This document shows, piece after piece, positions 10,871-23,060 of a stretch of DNA of 64,000 nt. How positions within the stretch are numbered: the stretch's first letter is position 1; each line of letters opens with the position of its first letter. The stretch lies in NCBI GenBank assembly GCA_038503035.1, contig JAVSML010025157.1, positions 392,351-456,350 on the forward strand, written 5' to 3'. This DNA is from Crocodylus rhombifer. Taxonomy: Eukaryota; Chordata; Crocodylia; Crocodylidae. The translations under genes were made by a program, and so were the position numbers. The notes below the pieces were generated by a model. That model did no database searches, was not told the origin of the DNA, and worked only from the letters and a program-made list of their open reading frames with translations.

Positions 10871-12510
10871 TTTTTTAGTAAAAAAAAATTATATACATAC
10901 ACATACTCCTAGTATCACACCACAAGAGAAAAAACCTTCACTCATTACAAAAACTGCACCTGCACACCTGTAGAGGCCTGCTGCCAACCTGAACCTGTTA
11001 CAATATCCTCATCGTGCGCAACACACACAAAACAAACAAGCAAACCCTGGTCCCTCAGACTAAGCAATACTTCCCTTCCATCCCCACCCTGCTTGAGGGG
11101 CTACATACTTAGTTCAAGTGTCATTTCCATCATTGTTGCTCTACCTCCCACTGGAGAACCCGCTGCTGCTGTCACTATCCTCAGTTCCACTTGTCCCTTC
11201 CTCTTCTTCGCTGCCACAACCTTTTCGGCTCTGGGGACGTTGGATGATCCTGTGCCACGTCTCTGTGCCAGGTGGCTTTGGCCGCGTCCTCTCCATCCTC
11301 CACTACCGATTTCTGGTAGCAGATGTGGAGTTCACTCAATGCCATTTTCACACAGCCTACTATTTCTACATCCGTTTGCCTATACAATAGGAGGTTCCTG
11401 GCCTTCCACAGGGCGCTCCTGACACCGGACGCAAACTGATCAAAATGGGGTGATGGGTTCCCCATGTGTTTGGCAAGGTGCCCATATGGCGTCACTTCTC
11501 TGGTTAGCTGGCTGACGCTGGTCACTGCTTTGCAGAGCTGCTTCACCCTTTTCCATAACTCTTTGGTGCAGGTGCAGAGCCAGAGGAGGTGGTCGATCGT
11601 CTCTGTGGCTCCGTGGCAGTTAAGCCATAGGCTACTGGGTCTCTCCAACTGCCCCTCTCTATGTCTCCGGGCCCTCACTGGTAGAGCTTGGTGGGCTATG
11701 AGCCAGTTCAGGTCCTTGCGATCTTTATGGAGATCCTCGTGTTCAACATGCTTCCACATGGCTTGGCACGCGGCACCTGGGAACAGGTCCACAGGCAACA
11801 TGGTGTTCCTTAGTCTCACCATCTCCTGGATCTTCCTGTGGTTTCTCACGGCCACTGGGCCTGTGCTCTGCAGGCTGTACACACTGCAGCACTAGTCCAG
11901 GGTCTCACAGAACTACAGTGAGCCCATGATCCACGGTTGGTCAGGGTGAATATCCCCCAGTGTCTCAGGACATGTCCTGCAAAGTATCTCATGAGGCGAG
12001 CGGTTTCATATTCTGTGTCCATCACCAGTTTGCAGATCAGGCTTGTATACTTAACCCACAGGAACAGGAGGACGCCTGGCATACCCCTGGCCCTCTTGTC
12101 CTTGTCCAATGTCTTCTGGGCAACCTTTTCCCATCTGCAGCCCTAGAAGAAAATGGACACAGCCCTCTGGATCCTGTGGGCAACACGCTCAAAAGAGGGG
12201 GAGGGGAACCAGTGCAGTGTACAGAAGCATCGATAACAACAACACCTTCACAAGCATGAGGGAGTGCATGTGCACAGCCCCAGTTTCTGCTTTACCTTTG
12301 CCTCTGTCTTCTCCCATGCTGTCCTGCTGCTCAGCTCAGGGTCGAAATCTATCCCAAGGATCCTGACCCCTTCACAGGGAACAGAGACCCCCAGGAACTC
12401 CAGGTCCCTGAGCTCATCCAGGGCAAGACAGGTACTCTTGCTCATGCTGAGCTTGGCCACCACCCATATACCTGTGCATGCATCAGGGTTCTGGCACAAG
12501 AAACTCAAAT
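10871..12510 (-). mobile_element. Inner Tx1-type LINE fragment, 5'-truncated
   Basis: A 1640-bp segment bounded exactly by two copies of a 72-bp direct repeat. On the minus strand it holds the end of a Tx1-type ORF2 and a 3' UTR that ends in an A/T-rich tail (six A residues at the junction). The outer Tx1 sequence continues on both sides. The simplest reading is a 5'-truncated Tx1 copy that landed in another Tx1 copy and duplicated 72 bp of target. Confidence 0.75.
11181..12510 (-). pseudogene. Tx1-type ORF2, RT thumb to C-terminus
   Basis: Minus strand. The first piece (12510-12250) is the region after the RT active site: VAKLSMSKSTCLALDELRD, GVRILGIDFD and WEKTEAKVKQKLGL. After frameshifts it reads LLFLWVKYTSLICKLVMD and TARLMRYFAGHVLRHWGIF (12070-11950). 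The longest clean frame (11882-11181) then has KDLNWLIAHQALPVRARRH and NCHGATETIDHLLWLC, a Cys/His motif typical of the C-terminal region of Tx1/L1-type ORF2, followed by LWKARNLLLYR. The RT core is missing through 5' truncation. The protein is not functional. Confidence 0.85.
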
Positions 12511-12582
12511 CACCCAACACTCTGTTAATCCCTTTCTCTGTCTTTAAGGTACATATCAGGCTTTCAGTGCTGATGGGTAACT
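12511..12582. repeat. 72-bp direct repeat, right copy
   Basis: Partner of 10799-10870, about 92% identical by eye. The frame SLICTLKTEKGINRVLG across it is the same ORF1 segment as in the left copy, so it belongs to the host element and not to the inserted one. Confidence 0.9.
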
Positions 12583-13079
12583 ACAAGAATAGTTTAGTAC
12601 AGTTCATCTGAATAAGAGAGCGCTCATTGCGTTCAGTCCCCTTCAGCACAGATTCTCTCTGTTATGAGAGAGCTATTATAATGAATACATTTTCATTTCC
12701 TCTTCATACGCACACCTAATCTGTGCCTTTCTTTCCCATTCCCAACGATCCCTGTTTCTTCACAAACCATGAGTATCTGGCAAATATCTCCTAACTGCTG
12801 CATGCTGAGAGGTTCTGTTGCTCCCCCTCTCAGCTTGTTGTATATGATTAACGTGGGCTTGCCCCTTACAGGGTAGAAACAGACCAGGCAGCCCTGCATA
12901 TACATTTTTGTAGAGTCCTGGGGCAATGGCAAAAACACCTGGTTCCACCCATCACTGGGACACTAATTAGCACGAGTCCTTCGGGAGTCGTATCTAGAAT
13001 ACACACACATACTGAGCAGAGCTGTTTTGTGGAATCACCATGACTTGAAATGCTGTTGACAGGTAAGGAAGAAAAGGAA
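12583..13079. other. Unassigned DNA, possibly outer Tx1 5' region
   Basis: The outer Tx1 sequence should continue upstream from 12583 on the minus strand, but I find no clear protein similarity. An 81-codon minus frame (12938-12693) matches nothing I know. Confidence 0.4.
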
Positions 13080-15405
13080 AGGACGGAGTTACATTTTATG
13101 TAAAAGAGCCACATGATTGCTCAGAGCTCTAGTATAAAACTGGAGACAGGCCTGTTGAAAGTCTCTGGGTTGTTAGAAGGGAGAGCAACATGGGTGATGT
13201 TGTAGTGGGTGTCTGCTATACACCAGACCACTAGGAAGTGGTAGATGAGGCCTTCTTCAACCAGCTAGCAGAAGTTTCCCAATCACAAGCCTTGGTTCTC
13301 ATGGGGGACTTCAATCATCCTGACATCTTCTGGGAGGGCAATACAGCAATGTGCAGGCAATCCAGGAAGTTTTTGAAGTGTTGGGGACAACTTCCTGGTG
13401 CAGGTGCTGGAGTAGCCAACTAGGGACTGTGCTCTTCTTGACCTGCTGCTCACAAACAGGGAAGAATTGGTGGGGAACATAGTAGTGGAAGGCAACTTGG
13501 GCAAGAGTGACCACAAGATGACTGAGTTCAAGATCCTGAGGAAAGGAAGGATGGAGAGCAAAACAGACTTTTTGACTCACTCAGGGAACTCACGGGCAGG
13601 AACCCTGAGAAGCCAGTCTGAGGGGGAGAAGAGTCCAGGAGGCTGGCTGTACTTTAAAAGAAGCCTGAGACTGCAGGAACAAACCATCCCAATGTTCAGG
13701 AAGACCAGCAAGTATGGCAGAAAACCAGCTTGGTTTAGGAGGAGTATAAGAGCACTGCTTGGGCATGCAGGTATGAAGTCAGGAAGGCCAAAGTGCAAGT
13801 GGAGTTGCAGCTAGCAAGGAGTGTGAAGGGTAACAAGACAGGTTTCTACAAGCATGTCAGTAGGTGCAGAATCAGTGAAAGTGTGAGTCCCTTACTGAAT
13901 GGGGGAGGCAACCTTGTGACAGAGGATGCAGAAAAAGCTGAAGTGCTCAGTGTCTTCTCTGCCTTCATTGGCAAGGTCAGCTCCCAGACTACTGCAACTG
14001 GCAGCATAGTCTGGAGAAGAGAGACGCAGCCAACAGTGGTGAAAGAACAGGTTGTGAATAATTTAGAAAAGCTGGACTATATAAGTCCTTGGGGCTGGAT
14101 GGGATGCACCCAAAGGTGTTGAGGGAGTTGGCTGATGAGACTGAACAGCCATTAGTCATTACATTTGAAAACTCATGGTGATTATATCACGCCCATCTTT
14201 AAGAAAAGGAAAAAGGAGGATACACAGAACTACAGACTGGTCAGCCTCACCTTAGTCCCTGGAAGAATCAGGGAGATCTTCAAGGAACCCATTTCTAAGC
14301 ACTTGGAAAAGAAAGAGATTAGGAACAGTCAGCATGGATTCATCAAGGGCAAGTCATGCCTGACCAACCTGACTGCCTTCTGTGATGAGATGACTGGCTC
14401 TGTGGATGCAGAGACCAGTGGATGTGATGTATTTTGACTTTAGCAAGCCTTTTGATACAGTCTCCCACAGCATTCTCACAAGCAAGCTAAGGACATATAG
14501 GCTGGATGAATAGGACTGTAAGGTGGACAGAAAACTGGCTGAAGCATCAAGCTCAGAGAGTAGTAATCAATGGCTCAATGTCTAGTTGACAGCCAGTATC
14601 AAGTAGAGTGTCTCAGGAATCAGTCCTGCAGCTGAAAATCTCATGAGGTTCAATAAGGATGAGTACAAAGTCCTGCACTTAGGACAGAACAAGCCCATGC
14701 ACCAGCAGCGTGAATGCCTGGGCACCAGCTCTACAAAAATGGACCTGGGGGTTACAGTGGACAAGAAGCTAAAAACAAGCTAACAGTGTGCCCTTATTGC
14801 AAAGAAGGCTAATGGTATACAAGGCTACATCAGTGGAGTGTTGCCAGCAGGTCAAGGGAAATAATTATTCCCCTCTATTCAGAGCTGGTGAAGCCACATC
14901 TGGAGTAGTGTGTTCAGTTTTGGCCCACCGCTACAGAAAGGATGTCAATGAATTAAGCGAGTCTAGCAGACGGCAACAAAAATGTGAGGGATCTAGGGGA
15001 CATAACATATGCAGGAACTGGGCTTACTTAGTCTGGAAAAGAGGAGACGGGGGGGGATTTAAAAAACAGCCTTCTACTATCTGAAGAGGGATTCAAAAGA
15101 AGATGGAGTTAGACTATTCACAGTGGAGGCAGATTACAAAACATGAAGCAAGTCTCAAGTTGGTTAGACATCAGAACAAGTTTAGGTTAGACATTAGGAA
15201 GAATTTTTGTACTATGAGAGTAGGAAAACACTGCAATGGGTTACCCAGAGCGGCGGTGGGATCTCTAACCTTGGAGGATTTTAAGACCTGGCTAGACAAA
15301 GGTTTGGCTGGAATTATCTAGTTAGGAACAGTCCTGCTTTGAGCACAGAATTGGACTAGATGACCTCCTGAGGTCCTTTCCAAACCTAATTTTCTATGCT
15401 TCTGC
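13080..15405 (+). mobile_element. CR1 LINE, 5'-truncated, RT core deleted
   Basis: The plus strand reads a decayed CR1 ORF2. The second half of the endonuclease runs from about 13080 (FFNQLAEVSQSQALVLMGDF, NHPDIFWEG). The linker follows, with FYKHVSRCRISES and LLNGGGNLVTEDAEKAEVLS near 13900. RT blocks [13 protein letters not shown] and [20 protein letters not shown] lie near 14230-14380. Near 14610 the sequence passes from the block normally reading GVSQGSVLG directly to ENLMRFNKDEYKVLHLGQ, so the palm loop with the Asp pair is deleted. The C-terminal tail FRLDIRKNF is near 15185, and the copy ends at 15395-15405 in a TTTTCTATG-like terminus. Many frameshifts; inactive. Confidence 0.9.
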
Positions 15406-17239
15406 TGGGGCCCACCCCAATTAACTTTATGATAAGTCATGAGCCTTTTGGCTCTGGACTGTTATATAGTTTGTCCTATGTATACGTAGCTACAGAAATG
15501 GTGTTCAAAACTGTGTTTATGGAGTTCCTGTGATGAAGTTTGCAGCAGTTTGCAACAAGTTAACCTGCATCAGGTCTAGACCTATTAAGTCTACAGGTAT
15601 ATATGGTATTTATCTTAGTTTTTTTCTTTAGCCACTTTTTTTGATCCCTTGCATTTCAAATTTTCAAATGGGGGGTGTGAAGAGATGGGAGAAACAGGCA
15701 ACTGATGCACTTCCTCTCTGCCCCTTCCCCTCCCCTTACCGTCATGTGCAGGATGCTTGGGGAGGAAGCAGAACCTGAACATAGGCCGGGGGGCGGTGAG
15801 GAGACACAAAGGCTGCAGAAGGAAGAAATGAGTGGGGAGGTAGGAGACAAAGCCAAGGGGACAACCTGACCCCCCCCCCCCCCGCACTATTTTATCTGCT
15901 GTAGCAGTGGGAAGGGGATGAATTCAAGACAACCCTCCAATAATTAGATTCTACATCTGGAAAACTCTAACAGATTTATACATTTTACATGTATAAAATC
16001 TAATTATGGGGAATCTTATATTCAGAGTTGTCTTCTATTCTAGTAAATACAGTATTGTAATAATAAACAAATGAAACAAGCAGACAAGAGCAGGACATTC
16101 ATGCATACCCTATAATTCCATCTTTAAGCACCCTGGACACAAGCACATATATATTACATATACACATGCACTAGTAGGCATTAAAACTTTAACTTTAAAT
16201 TTCCTGATTTGACATGCATCATAACAAATCTACTGTTGAGTAAGTGCAATTTTGTCACGTAACTTGTTTTATACTCCAGAGAAGTCTGCTATTAAGTTAT
16301 TCCTTCAGTTGTAGGAAACAGAGTCAGTAGGGATAGAAGTGTTTTTGTGTAACAATAATTCAAAAGGTTTTAAACAGTACTTTTTAAAATAAAAGACCAC
16401 ACAACATGAACTGCTTATTCAAATGACTGAATCGTACCATTAAATCTATTTTTTTCTTTTGAATATCAACACTTAGCAGTGTGTGTCTAATGTTACAAAA
16501 TAAAACTTATATTTCCTTATCCATAATTCAAAATGTACACTTGAATAAATGTACTGGCCTTGGAAAAAAAACCCTTGTACTAGTCCATCAAAACATTACA
16601 TATTCTGGCATCTGTGTAGTAAAAACATGATTTACTTTTAAAGGAACAAGAGAGCTAAACAAATTGGGCTAGTTTTCTATTTATCTTTCTAGGGTAAAAA
16701 AGCCTAAGCTACTGAAACACAAAGAGTCTAGTACAATTTATTATTATCTGATAGAGTGACAGGCAGTTTCAACTGCTTAGCAATAGTTCCTAAAATTCAT
16801 TATCTATTTGCTTTATTGTACCTACATGTTCCTTTTCTTTTACTTCTTGATCGAGATTTGCATTTTCTGTACCAAAACTGTGCCCATACAAAGCAGGGAG
16901 TTGCATCTTATTTTGCTGCATGTATTGCACATACTAATCTTGTCTCAGTTGCAAGATATACAAGTATTCAGCGTCTATACTGCTAATCTCAAGCATTATC
17001 CATTACAACTGGATTAGTGAGGGGATGCTTTTGCTTTGTTCTATTTTCCACTATCTTGATCAAAAATATACCCAGAACCTTTTTTAAACATTAAACTATG
17101 GCTCAATATTTTAACTTGGTTCATCAATGGAGATCCAGTGCAATGGCTGCAACTCAGAAATGTTTCCATAACATTCCTTACTTAAACTGTTCCATTTGAT
17201 CAATATTCTTCTAATGAGTGTTAAGTATAGAACTAATGT
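15406..17239. other. AT-rich DNA, no gene seen
   Basis: Mostly unique AT-rich sequence with a C-homopolymer of about 14 at 15870. I find no RNA gene, no repeat family I recognise and no convincing ORF. Probably CDYL intron 1. Confidence 0.5.
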
Positions 17240-17249
17240 CCAATGATAA

Positions 17250-18295
17250 CTAGAGGTGTACTGTTATATCAGTCATATATCAGATCAGCACAGATAAAAG
17301 GAAAATTGACATCATCAGCAATTAACTTTTTTTGGCCAGTGTATCCGATAACATCACCAATAAATGCCACACGCGTGCGGCCACATCATGCATGTGGCCA
17401 GGAATGCAGCCCAGCGGCTTGGAGAGCAGTGCCCATCTGGTAAGTCTATGGACAGGGAGGGGAGGAAAGGAGCATGGTAGGGGACACATCAAGGCCCCCA
17501 TGGTAAGGGAATGGGACAGGGTCAGACACTGCCCAGCCAAGGCAGTGAATGCAATCCTGGGGCCAGGGAGGAGCTTATCTGGGGAGCTCATGGGGAACAC
17601 AGTTCCCAGCCACTGCGCACACTTCCTGGGGAGGCATGGGGGCATATGCCTCCTTGATTTGTGTGTGGGGTGAAGGCAGACTGCCTGCTGCAGGCTTAGG
17701 GCCAGGGGCTGCGCCAGCCTCTTCCCAACAGCAGGGCTGGGCCGAGGCTGTGCTCAGGGCAAGCAGTGTCAGCATTGGGAGGGGTGGCTACAGGGAATTT
17801 TGGGGTGGCTATAATGACACCCCCCAGCACCGCTGCCTACCCTGCATGCTCAGAGAATAACCCTGGCCCAGTGCCCCCAGCACCAGGAAGAGGCTGGCGC
17901 AGCTCCCAGCCCACAGCAGCCAGCCCACCATCACGCCATGCACAAATCTGGGGGGCATATGCCTCCCCAAGACTCCCCTGGGGATGTATTGCATAGCAAC
18001 AGGGAGCTGTCCCCCACTCCTCAGCATCCTCCTGCCACCTGCAGCTCTGTCCCGGCCCCAAGGTTGCATTCATCACCCTGGCTGGGTAGTGCCTGCCACT
18101 TTCCCTCCCTCACCATGGGGGCCTCAATCAGCTCTCCACACCCTTTCCCTCCCACAGACTTACCAGCAGGATGCTGCTCTCCAAGCTGCTGGGCTGCATT
18201 CCTGTAAATCTGTTATTGGATCAATATCAGCCGATATGGCTGGTAAATAATTGGCCATTGGTTTTGGCCAAGAAAATCTTTATCACTGCACTCCC
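17250..18295. mobile_element. Non-autonomous hAT-like element with matched flanks
   Basis: The left end reads TAGAGGTGTACTGTTATATC. The right end, reversed, reads GGGAGTGCAGTGATAAAG, an imperfect inverted terminal repeat. Both sides are flanked by CCAATGATAACT (17240-17251 and 18294-18305), so an 8-bp hAT target duplication lies within this 12-bp identity. The subterminal AT-rich parts carry degenerate repeats related to ATATCAGCCGATA. The core (17370-18200) is GC-rich and gives long but meaningless ORFs on both strands. No transposase motif is visible. Confidence 0.85.
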
Positions 18296-18305
18296 AATGA
18301 TAACT

Positions 18306-19013
18306 TTAGAATATTTTAGCTGAAATATGAGATTGTTATGAAAAATAATTCTAAAAGCAACATAATGGAGTTTAGAGTTATTGTATTTAAAGAGCTTTGA
18401 TGTTCAATTTGTTGGCATTCAGTTTAAAAGGCTATACTTTTAAATGCCTGCCCTGCAACATTAACCACTAATCTGAGAATTAAATTGCATTTCATAAAGT
18501 CCATGTGCTAACACCACAAATATACATTAAAAATTTGTCTGGTTAATTCTGTCCACAGTTAGGCTGGTCTTCAGCAGAATTGAGCTGGTAAGATTCTGAG
18601 TGAGTCCCATGCAAGGAATAAATATGGGATGCAGACATCTACTAGCAGGAGCCTCTACTACTTGAGTTTAAGAAACAAGCAAACAATCCTGGTAGTAAAG
18701 AGAGTCAAAACTCCTGATTACTTCTACAGAGCCAGAATTCTAGGTCTAGTGTTTTAGAGGCCGACTCAAACCTGTATAGGTGGTCTAGCCACCAGAGGGT
18801 GACAAAGCCACACCATGTTTGCTGGACTATGTCTGCACGGATGAATCAACAATAGAATCTGGTACAGCAGATAGTGCATAGTTAATCATTCTGATGAGCA
18901 GGCCAGAGGAAAATTCTGTTTAGTCTCCTACAGCTGTTTTGACTTTGTACAGCTAAACAGAAAGAAAAACTGTATCTACCACTAACAGTTGCTTGCTCTG
19001 TTCAATACATGTA
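18306..19013. other. Unassigned intronic DNA
   Basis: No ORF or repeat family recognised. The only notable short motif is the CTCF-like one listed separately. Confidence 0.5.
18789..18800 (+). promoter_or_regulatory. Possible CTCF motif
   Basis: CCACCAGAGGGT matches the CTCF core CCASYAGRKGGC at 11 of 12 positions. It is on the plus strand, pointing towards the CpG island. Motif match only; chance matches are common. Confidence 0.3.
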
Positions 19014-19496
19014 CATTAGGGCAAGCAAAGTCCAGCCCATGGACCAGATGAGGCCCACGGCAGACTCCATTTCCCAGCAGCCCCTGCCCATGTTGCTGCA
19101 GCTAGTTTCCATAGAGATCCCAGTAGCAGTGGGGCCATGACAGCACGGGGCCAGGGTTTCCAGAGAGACCAGTCCCAGCGTGCATGGATGCAGAGCCACA
19201 CCAGGGCTGGGATCTTATGGTTGTAACAGCACAGGCAGGGGCATAACAGGCATTAGATCACAGCTCTGCCCTAGCTCTGAACCATGCCGTGATCACTGCA
19301 AGAGCCCAGCCCTGGCCCCAGAGCAGCACCCTGGGCAACCATGCACTCTGCCAGAATTGCTAGGGTCAGTCTTCATGGAAGCCTTGGCCCCACTGCTACT
19401 GGGGTATCCATGGAAACCAGCTGCAGTGATGAGAGCAGGAGGTGCTGGGAAATGTAGTTTGGCCACCAGCTGGATCCACCATTTTGCCCACCCCTG
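19014..19496. mobile_element. Non-autonomous hAT-like element (family A)
   Basis: Second copy of the family at 6719-7224. The left end is CATTAGGGCAAGCAAAG. The right end, reversed, reads CAGGGGTGGGCAAAATGG, a classic hAT-type terminus. Flanks ACATGTA and ACATGCA suggest a decayed 8-bp duplication. Shared internal landmarks include CAGACTCCATTTCCCAGCAG near the left and TGGATCCACCATTT near the right. It has no coding capacity. Confidence 0.75.
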
Positions 19497-22400
19497 ACAT
19501 GCATCATATTTGTTCATAAGGTGCCATTCCTATGCATTAACTCATCATAACAGAGCCACACATCATAAAGAGACTCTCAAACCACAGACTGTTGAACATC
19601 TAGCTACCTTGTTACTCTATAATATTGAGGGATGGGTGCTTTTGTTGTTACATTTTAGCTCAGTGAACAAGTCAATAGATTTATTAACAATTCATATGAA
19701 AAAAATTTGCTTAGCAAAACAACAGCTCTTATAAGAGGCATATTTTATGCGACTTTAAATCATGAGATTCCCTACTGAAGTCAAATATGAAATATTCCAC
19801 CACATGAGTAATTCATAAAAACTGTCATCATTGAACATAACCTTTTAATATAACTGATGAAGCACACCAAAAAAATTAGAAAAATTCACTTTGTTGGGAT
19901 AAATTCGCAAGTCATCTCAAAAAAAACATCACAGAAGCAGGGAATCTGAAACTAAGTTTGGAAAAAGATTCTATATTTTTTATTTCTTTAAAATGATTTG
20001 AAACTTTCAGTTAAGGGACAGACTACAGGTGCAGTTAAGGCCCCTTAAGCACATGCCTTAGCTTTCTCCACAAGAAAAAAAAACAAAAAAAACACACACC
20101 ACCTTATGACAACATAGCTTTGCTGCACGGAAAACCCTGGCAATCTCTAGCTCATTTCAACATTCTCTTATACACAATGTTTTTAAAAATGTACAAGCCA
20201 TTATCAAAGCATCACAAATTGATAATTATAATATTATTTAATAGAAGAAGCAGATAGTTTACGATACTGAGAAAAATATAAAACTTACTTTCATATTTTA
20301 CTAATAAAGTGGTTATAAAAGCATTAAAAAGCAGAAACCCATATATGGCTAAAAAAATGGTTTTCATCAGCATCTACCTTCACATATTCATGAATATATT
20401 CACATTTATAAACTTCTACTGCCAAAGTTCTATAGGAAAGCACCTCAAAGACATGCAAATCTATATCACAACAATAAATTTACTCTTCATAGCATACTGA
20501 CTCTAGGTGAATCTTACATTTGTTTTCTTTTTCTATTAGTAGTTCAATGAATAGATAAATAATGTCCATTTCAAAGATTATCAAATTGTGTTAATAGTAA
20601 AGAAAAGTTAATTGAAACCAAGACTAGATGGAAGATTTATGGCAGTGGAAGCTACATTTGACTGTAAAATATACAAAACTTAGTATTTTCTGATGGTATT
20701 GACAAATAATCACCAAAACGAATTACATTTTAGAGATAAAGCATGTACAAAATTTAGGTAAGACATTCATCATTAATACTAGGGATGGACAAAACAAAAA
20801 CTACATTTAGAGACAGGATATCCATCCATCCAAAAATCTTTAAAGTACAGAAGTAAAATATGGGGAAAGACCTGTGTTTTCCTTTCCCTCTCTTTAATGC
20901 TTACCAGTGTTGGTAAAATACTCCATATAAGGCTTCCACTTCCATCTCCAACAAATACTGAAAAGCAGTACATAAATCAACCTCACATGCTTTTATGTTG
21001 GTTATATGCAGCAGATGAGCACACTGACCAATGCACATTTACAAAGTCATTGTCTCTTAACATTGTTGAGGTCACAGCTAAGGTTCTCTTTTAAACACAA
21101 ATTTGATAGGTTTGATGCTTATATTGTGCTTTGGGTATTCCTTGGAGATGGACCTTTATCTGCATTATCACTAATATGTTTTGAATGTAGCTTTGGTGTA
21201 CCTCCATGGGTAGATGTCCAAATTCAGGGAGAAGTGGGGCTCCACCTGCCTGGGAATCAGAGAAAGAAACTGGAATGTTGAGGCTGTTCCTGTCTATGGC
21301 AATCTTTCTGTAGGAGAAGAGGCTATAACATGCCTCTATTTCTTTGTGCACAACATTTTACCCTTATTTAAAAGTTACCAAAAGTAAGTACGAAAAAACA
21401 CCCATGCTCACTGAGGACATTACCCATCAGCCATAGGAACCTTATAGATAATCTTTAAGAGGCTCATAGCATCATCTTCAACAAAATCAGGGCTTGGACC
21501 AACTACTTCAAGATAAAAAGCACAATATTTGCATTGCCTGTGCTAAACAACCAGACTAATCAAAAGCTATCATATACTCATGTCCTTTATGGATGAGGCA
21601 TGGATGGGATGGCATTTATCTCTCTCACACATGATTGTGGGTTACACAAGCAAAATATGACAGACATGAAGAACATGACAGATACGTTTTGACGGAACAC
21701 ATAAAAACTGTTAGTCTGTAAACTGGTTTAAGTACAGTGATCAATCTTTTCATTTGCAAAACAAGTGCAACTATACATTCTAGACAAACAAAAGGGACAG
21801 GGTTAAATGCCTCAACATTAGCATCCTTAGCTTAGGCCTAGTTATTTGAGTTGCAGAAGTAATTGCTAGTTCTTTTCTAGACCAGTCAAAGGAAGAGGGT
21901 TCCACATACTTTCATAGTGGCCTGAACAGCTAATTGCTAGTCCATTGTAGCAAGGTGGGGGGGTGCAGAAAATCTGGATCCTGTCCACAGTTCTGGCAAA
22001 GATTAGGACGTGATCAAAACAGGTTTAGGCATTCAACAGGAAGAAGTGTAAAAAAGTAGGTTTGTCACATTAAAGGGCTCTGCTTCTACCGTGATGTGAT
22101 TTTGCAAAAGCTTTCTACTAAACTCTAATTTTTTGCTTTTAACTGGGAGGTGGGGGGAGGGGCAGAAGGTGTGAAGGCAAGCATGGTTATTTCCAGCAAC
22201 TCTTCCCTCAACAATAAGGGTAGTGAATTGCATGATAATTAAATAACTCTTAGAGGCAAAATTTGAACCCCCTAGTCATGTTGGACAGCAGAGGAGTAGG
22301 TAATCAAGTCTCTTCCTCTCTTCCCCCGCTTCCTCCTTGACTTTGTATTTTTATTACCACTTGCAAGAGAGGCAATGCTCATGCGATAGCACATTTGTTG

Positions 22401-22947
22401 TCTAATTAAAGTTTGCCTGGTTCACAATTTCACATAAATTTGTCATTGTAGCTGAATAATTGTAAAACACCAGAGTATTTTAGACTTTCTGCTACAGAGG
22501 TCCAATAAAAGCTACACAAGTCCAGTTCAAAAAAATGGTAGATGAGGGAGCCTCATCTCTATAATTCATTTTCCATCAAAGTACAGAACTTTCAATAGTA
22601 TTCTAAGTTTATATATAGCGTGTATTAATTTTTGCCACTTGGGTGAAGGTTTGTTTTGGTTTTTTTAAGACACAAAATAAAGGTTTAAGACCCCATTTAA
22701 ACTGAAATCTGTAACACAACTTTAGCTGTGCCAGATCTACCACTGCTGTGAAATAAGCCAGAATCTTTAAGTGAGTAAATCCTATACAACATCCAGGAGA
22801 AATTCAGCCTGGAAAATTTTTAAATAGAGGGTTATTTCAGAAATACGCAAAGAAACTGAACAGTAGCCCTCTGTAACACAAGCACATTTAGACCCAAGAC
22901 TAAATACTATATCTATATATATCTATATCTATCTCATTTGTAATTTT
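19497..22947. other. Long AT-rich stretch, no gene seen
   Basis: About 3.4 kb of AT-rich sequence with A-tracts and short ORFs only. I see no splice-bounded coding segment, no tRNA or snRNA and no clear transposon. It fits CDYL intron 1. Confidence 0.5.
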
Positions 22948-23060
22948 CATAGATATTAATACCCAAAGGGACCTATATTAGATGATTTAGTCTGACCCCC
23001 TGCATAAAACTAAGGAATGTCAGCCAATTACACTTGCAATGAGCAACAACTTGTCATTCC
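22948..23060 (-). mobile_element. Old CR1 3'-end fragment
   Basis: TCATAGATATTAATACCC, AAAGGGACCTATATTAGATG and TTTAGTCTGACCCCCTGCA form the reversed 3' end of a CR1 copy (the usual pattern is CATAGA, then GGGACC, then AGTCTGACC and CCTGC). The upstream limit is unclear; decayed element sequence may reach about 23.3 kb. A simple TATATC-type stretch precedes it at 22905-22935. Confidence 0.6.

Noticed and set aside
11464..11895. Plus-strand ORF of 143 codons
   Set aside because: Antisense shadow of the Tx1-type ORF2 C-terminal frame.
22270..22400. Possible tRNA-like or small RNA gene near TTTGAACCCCC
   Set aside because: No cloverleaf could be built around it; no A box at the right distance.
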